Source: CAVOBC01 sp963693635
GTDB lineage: Bacteria > Pseudomonadota > Gammaproteobacteria > Pseudomonadales > Azotimanducaceae
Length of the DNA stretch: 8,848 nt
Assembly (NCBI GenBank): GCA_963693635.1
Contig: CAVOBC010000190.1
Span: 1-8,848, forward strand
Direction: 5' to 3'
Positions within the stretch are counted from its first letter, which is position 1. Every line of letters starts with the position of its first letter. Under the pieces are notes generated by a model, which ran no database searches, was not told the origin of the DNA, and was given only the letters and a program-made list of their open reading frames with translations. The position numbers and the translations under genes are program-made. Positions 5,894 through 8,848 of the stretch are shown here, piece by piece.

Positions 5894-6898
5894 ATGAAAG
5901 TTGATGGCCACCTGACTGCGGACTGGAACCGCATACCGGAACAGATCAAACGGCTTGAGGCTGAGCGTTACGACGGCGTTGGCTCGGCTGAGATGAATCA
6001 CGATCCGTTCTTCCCGCTGTTACTTGCTGCCGAGCATAGCGAAGAGATCGAACTGGCGACGGGCATTGCCGTCGCGTTCGCACGCTCGCCCATGATCCTT
6101 GCGAATCTGGGTCACGACCTCAACGCGTACTCAAAGGGTCGTTTCACCCTCGGACTGGGCTCACAGATCCGCGCGCACATCACCAAGCGTTTCAGCATGC
6201 CCTGGGGCAAACCTGCTGCACAGATGCGCGAACTGATCCTGGCGATGCGGGCAATCTGGGCGCACTGGTACGAAGGCGCGCCGCTTCGATTTGAAGGCAA
6301 GTACTACAGTCACACACTGATGACCCCCGCCTTCTCACCAAGTGACACCTCCTATGGTGCGCCGAAAGTCACACTTGCGGCCGTTGGCCCAATCATGACG
6401 CGCGTCGCCGGCGAAGTGGCCGATGGCCTCATTATCCACCCCTTCAGCAACGAAAAGTACATTCGCGACGTAACGCTGCCAGCCCTGGACGAGGGCCTCG
6501 CACGCTCCGGGCGGTCGCGTAGTGACATTGAGATTACCTACTCGCCATTCATTATCTCCGGCAAGGATGAAGAAGCGACGATGGCCGCGAGAACAGCCGC
6601 CAAAAATCGAATCTCGTTCTACGCATCGACGCCTGCGTACAAGAATGTCCTGGGTGTCCATGGCTGGGGCGGGCTGCAGCCTGAGCTGAACGCGATGTCC
6701 AAACAGGGCAAATGGGCCGAAATGGGCGAACTCATTACCGACGAGATGTTGAATGCCTTTGGCGTGATGAGCGCTCCCGGTGAGGTGGTCGGCGAGATCA
6801 AGCGCCGTTATGGCGACTTTACGAGCCGGACGAGCGGCGGCTTCGGCTTCGTTGACAAGGACGAACAAAGTTCGATGATTGCCGCACTTCGCGCCTAG
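5894..6898 (+). CDS. LLM-class flavin/F420-dependent oxidoreductase (resembles TIGR03617 family)
   Basis: A 334-residue single-domain member of the luciferase-like monooxygenase superfamily, a TIM-barrel fold that uses F420 or reduced FMN. Typical blocks are MKVDGHLT at the N-terminus, TGIAVAFARSP at 56-66, GRFTLGLGSQ at 82-91, AAVGP (162-166) and AGEVADGLIIHP at 172-183. The pattern is most like the group described in actinobacteria as the F420-dependent MSMEG_2256 family (TIGR03617), recalled from memory. Whether this organism makes F420 cannot be seen here, and FMN is an alternative cofactor. No signal peptide is present, so it is probably cytoplasmic. The start has GGAG 5 bases upstream. 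It has its own promoter-like site and ends 19 bases before mtnA, suggesting co-transcription. The substrate is unknown; a link to methionine salvage would be inference from position only. Confidence 0.85.
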   Translation: MKVDGHLTADWNRIPEQIKRLEAERYDGVGSAEMNHDPFFPLLLAAEHSEEIELATGIAVAFARSPMILANLGHDLNAYSKGRFTLGLGSQIRAHITKRFSMPWGKPAAQMRELILAMRAIWAHWYEGAPLRFEGKYYSHTLMTPAFSPSDTSYGAPKVTLAAVGPIMTRVAGEVADGLIIHPFSNEKYIRDVTLPALDEGLARSGRSRSDIEITYSPFIISGKDEEATMAARTAAKNRISFYASTPAYKNVLGVHGWGGLQPELNAMSKQGKWAEMGELITDEMLNAFGVMSAPGEVVGEIKRRYGDFTSRTSGGFGFVDKDEQSSMIAALRA

Positions 6899-6917
6899 AA
6901 ACCAAACAGCCAGCACG

Positions 6918-7934
6918 ATGTCATCCCTGCCACCTGCGGTGGCGTGGCGCGACGACCGACTTTGGCTGTTGGACCAGACGCGCCTGCCGCAGGAGGTGGT
7001 GGTTGACTGCATGGAGTCAGTTGACGAAGCCATCAGCGCGATTCAAGCCCTTAGGGTGCGGGGGGCTCCTGCGATAGGCATCGCGGCGGCTTACGGTCTG
7101 CTCATCAAGCTGGCCGCCGCCCCTGATATTCGCGCCGAGTTCGCGGCGCGGGCGGCGCGTATGCTCACCGCGAGGCCCACAGCAGTTAATCTGTCAGCGG
7201 CGGTCCTGCGCATGCGCGCCTGTGCCGACACCACACCCGATGGTGACCTGATACCGCGCTTAACCGCGACGGCCATCGCTATTCACGACGAGGACCGGGA
7301 ACTCTGCCGGCGCATCGGCGAAGCTGGTGCACCGCTGGTGGCGCGGTATCCGCGCGTCCTGACCCACTGCAATGCGGGCGCACTTGCCGTGTCGGAACTC
7401 GGCACCGCACTTGCCCCGATCTACGTCGCGCACCGTCGCGGCGTAGCCGTGCAGGTGATTGCCGATGAGACCAGACCTCTCCTGCAAGGTGCACGGTTGA
7501 CTACGCTGGAACTGCACCGGGCCGGCGTACCTGTGACGCTGATCACTGACAGTTCGGCCGCCTCGATGATGAGCGCAGGGCGGGTCGACATGGCCATTGT
7601 GGGGGCTGACCGGGTCGCCGCGAACGGGGATACAGCCAACAAAATCGGCACGCTTGGTGTCGCGATCCTGTGCAAGCATTTCAATCTCCCGTTCTATGTC
7701 GCATGTCCGGGCACCACCATCGATCTTGCAACGCCCGGCGGTTATGCCATCGAGATTGAAGAGCGTGATGCCTCGGAAGTGACGATGATCGGCGACACGG
7801 TCATTGCACCACCCGGCATCCACGTCCTCAACTATGCGTTTGACGTGACGCCGTCAGCGCTGATAACAGGATTTATTACAGACGCCGGCATCATTCGACC
7901 GCCGTTCGCCGATGGTCTCAGGCAGTTTGGTTGA
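6918..7934 (+). CDS. mtnA: Methylthioribose-1-phosphate isomerase
   Basis: MtnA converts 5-methylthioribose-1-phosphate to 5-methylthioribulose-1-phosphate (EC 5.3.1.23) in the cytoplasmic methionine salvage pathway, which recycles the methylthioadenosine left by polyamine synthesis. The 338 residues match the bacterial family, which is related to eIF2B subunits. VRGAPAIGIAAAYG lies at 47-60, THCNAG at 149-154 with catalytic Cys151, DETRPLLQGARL at 183-194, and GADRVAANGDTANKIGT at 229-245 with catalytic Asp231; NYAFDVTP (305-312) is near the end. All expected catalytic residues are present. The ATG at 6918 gives the normal N-terminus but has no clear Shine-Dalgarno site, so translation may depend on ribosomes finishing the LLM gene 19 bases upstream. 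An in-frame TTG at 6879 would add 13 residues and overlap that gene; it is less likely. Confidence 0.95.
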   Translation: MSSLPPAVAWRDDRLWLLDQTRLPQEVVVDCMESVDEAISAIQALRVRGAPAIGIAAAYGLLIKLAAAPDIRAEFAARAARMLTARPTAVNLSAAVLRMRACADTTPDGDLIPRLTATAIAIHDEDRELCRRIGEAGAPLVARYPRVLTHCNAGALAVSELGTALAPIYVAHRRGVAVQVIADETRPLLQGARLTTLELHRAGVPVTLITDSSAASMMSAGRVDMAIVGADRVAANGDTANKIGTLGVAILCKHFNLPFYVACPGTTIDLATPGGYAIEIEERDASEVTMIGDTVIAPPGIHVLNYAFDVTPSALITGFITDAGIIRPPFADGLRQFG

Positions 7935-7940
7935 TGGCCG

Positions 7941-7964
7941 ATTCGTCCCTGAATTCGTCCATGA
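7941..7964. repeat. 12-bp tandem duplication after mtnA
   Basis: ATTCGTCCCTGA (7941-7952) is followed directly by ATTCGTCCATGA (7953-7964), matching at 11 of 12 bases. It looks like a small local duplication with no evident role. Confidence 0.7.
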
Positions 7965-7988
7965 AAAGTGCGCGGAGGGCACGTTTTC
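7963..7988 (+). terminator. Weak intrinsic terminator candidate after mtnA
   Basis: GAAAAGTGC (7963-7971) pairs with GCAC-g-TTTTC (7979-7988), with one bulged G and a 7-base loop. The strong part is the four pairs GTGC/GCAC, flanked by an A tract and a T tract. It begins 29 bases after the mtnA stop. The position is right for a terminator, but the stem is short. Confidence 0.4.
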
Positions 7989-8185
7989 AGCCGTCTGTTA
8001 GCGGGGAGCTGGTCGAGGTTTCGTTGCGCGAGCCTCTGCAGGTTGTTATGAGGGTCCAAGGCAACGAGAATAGCGCCACAGCGTCGCGCACTCGCAGGAG
8101 GCACGCTGCCAGACAGGCAGCGCCATGTGCTCAGGGCTGACATTTTCGGTTGGGGTCATCGCCAGCAGCAAGCGACTGAAACAAA

Positions 8186-8231
8186 GTGTGGGCCGCATTA
8201 AATGGTGCCCGCACTCGAGAAATTAATGCGG
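8186..8231 (+). other. Two overlapping RNA pairings, possible H-type pseudoknot or switch
   Basis: GTGTGGGC (8186-8193) can pair with GCCCGCAC (8207-8214), eight pairs including one U-G. The loop of that hairpin, CGCATTAA (8194-8201), is perfectly complementary to TTAATGCG (8223-8230). Both pairings together would be an H-type pseudoknot, although the first connecting loop has no bases unless one pair of stem 1 opens. Otherwise the second pairing could exist alone as the extended 9-bp repeat CCGCATTAA/TTAATGCGG. The end of the element lies about 40 bases before the ATG at 8272. It matches no riboswitch class I recognise. Confidence 0.4.
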
Positions 8232-8271
8232 AGAGCGTGGTGCAGAAGCGAAATCAAATTCAGGTGAATCA

Positions 8272-8848
8272 ATGAACCAAAATAAGCCGATCATCATTGC
8301 ACTCGTCGTTGTCGGCGTCGGCATTCTCGGGTTGCTTGCGTACCAGTTCGGGTTCAAATCAACGCCTGCACCGGAACCTGAATTGGTCGCTGTACCCATT
8401 CCGCGGCAGGTAACTCCGCCGACCAGGCCTGATCCCGAACCCGAGCCGGTCGAGGTACCTGTTTTCATCCCTGAGCCGGTTGCCGTGGTTCAACCGGAGC
8501 CTGCACCGGAGCCCGTCAAACCCGCCTTTGTCCTGCCCGTACTCGACCGTAGCGATGACCTGACCCGGGATGCTGTGAGTTCGCTGAGTGCGCACCAGGG
8601 ACTTCGAACCTGGCTGGAATCCAATGAGATCATCCGCAAGTTCGTCGCCTTCGTCGACAACGTTGCCGCTGGCGCGATTCCCCGGGAGCTCGCCGGTGCC
8701 CTGGCACCGAAGACGCCATTTCTCGCCAACCAGGTCGCAGAACGGATCTATGTGTTGGATATCGCCTCGTACGGCCGCTACGACGAGGTCGTCGACGTCC
8801 TCGAGTCGATCGATGCCGTGCGGGCCGCAGAGCTTTATGTCCTGATGC
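8272..8848 (+). CDS. DUF3014-like membrane-anchored protein, 3' partial
   Basis: This reading frame runs off the window end, so only 192 residues are visible. Residues 6-26 form one hydrophobic membrane helix after a short polar N-terminus containing a lysine (MNQNK), which suggests an inner-membrane anchor with the rest in the periplasm. Residues 31-89 are a proline/glutamate-rich linker with several PEP and PEPEP units, long enough to act as a spacer. From about residue 87, FVLPVLDRSDDLTRD and IRKFVAFVDNVAAG (120-133) match my recollection of the DUF3014 family, whose function is unknown. The later part, including VLDIASYGRYDEVVD (161-175), also fits that family pattern. The ATG has AGGTGA just upstream. 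The other reading frame in this stretch (from 8588) is not the real gene. The gene's function cannot be stated. Confidence 0.75.
   Translation, partial: MNQNKPIIIALVVVGVGILGLLAYQFGFKSTPAPEPELVAVPIPRQVTPPTRPDPEPEPVEVPVFIPEPVAVVQPEPAPEPVKPAFVLPVLDRSDDLTRDAVSSLSAHQGLRTWLESNEIIRKFVAFVDNVAAGAIPRELAGALAPKTPFLANQVAERIYVLDIASYGRYDEVVDVLESIDAVRAAELYVLM

Larger units (their letters stand above)
7935..8271. other. 337-base gap between mtnA and the DUF3014-like gene
   Basis: No convincing gene is seen on either strand. The stretch contains a 12-bp tandem repeat (7941-7964), a weak terminator-like hairpin (7963-7988), a hairpin GCTGCC-AGACA-GGCAGC (8105-8121) with no T tract, and two overlapping pairings at 8186-8231. 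A 68-codon frame that starts on the last base of the mtnA stop (7934-8140) has arginine-rich, low-quality composition and no ribosome site, so it is not called. No clear promoter for the downstream gene was found. Confidence 0.6.

Noticed and set aside
4290..7823. Long - strand frames opposite cimA, the LLM gene and mtnA (4290-5129, 6335-7033, 7260-7823)
   Set aside because: The + strand proteins have full family motifs in these places; the antisense frames have none.
8105..8121. GCTGCC-AGACA-GGCAGC hairpin as an intrinsic terminator
   Set aside because: The stem is good but no T tract follows directly, so it is only noted as a hairpin in the gap.
7934..8140. Small frame whose ATG shares a base with the mtnA stop codon
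   Set aside because: The overlap suggests coupling, but there is no ribosome site at useful spacing, the product is arginine-rich and low in complexity, and it crosses the terminator-like hairpin.

Overview
The window is GC-rich, gene-dense DNA that reads as chromosome from a proteobacterium, most likely an uncultivated gammaproteobacterium. This rests on the protein families (CimA, LeuCD, MtnA, a DUF3014-like protein), on Shine-Dalgarno sites of the GGAGG type, and on two extended -10 promoters of the form TGnTAGAAT. No phage, transposon, CRISPR, tRNA or rRNA sequence was recognised. All real genes lie on the + strand.

Layout. (1) Positions 1-1602 hold the 3' part of a gene for a class III nucleotide-cyclase-like protein, then a predicted S-adenosylmethionine-dependent methyltransferase of unknown target. 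The cyclase-like gene seems to carry a one-base frameshift near its end. (2) Positions 1603-1863 are a regulatory gap with an 18-bp tandem repeat, a pair of 11-bp repeats and a likely promoter. (3) Positions 1864-5618 hold leuC, leuD and cimA. (4) Positions 5619-5893 are a gap rich in inverted repeats, including a probable terminator, a Z-DNA-prone palindrome and a second promoter. (5) Positions 5894-7934 hold a luciferase-like (LLM) flavin or F420 oxidoreductase gene and mtnA. (6) Positions 7935-8271 hold no convincing gene but have a weak terminator and a possible pseudoknot. (7) From 8272 to the window edge runs the start of a membrane-anchored, proline-rich DUF3014-like protein.

How the genes work together. 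CimA makes (R)-citramalate from pyruvate and acetyl-CoA. LeuC and LeuD form the isomerase that converts it to 3-methylmalate, and also serve the leucine pathway. Oxidation by LeuB, not present here, would give 2-oxobutyrate, so the cluster supports threonine-independent isoleucine synthesis. MtnA belongs to methionine salvage. It is probably co-transcribed with the LLM oxidoreductase, whose substrate is unknown. The cyclase-like and methyltransferase genes are adjacent and may form a unit, but nothing in the sequence gives their targets.

Most of the window is ordinary metabolism. The points most worth a second look are the frameshifted tail of the cyclase-like gene, that gene's pairing with an uncharacterised methyltransferase, the overlapping RNA pairings upstream of the DUF3014-like gene, and the repeat elements upstream of leuC. 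No clear new multi-gene system is visible.
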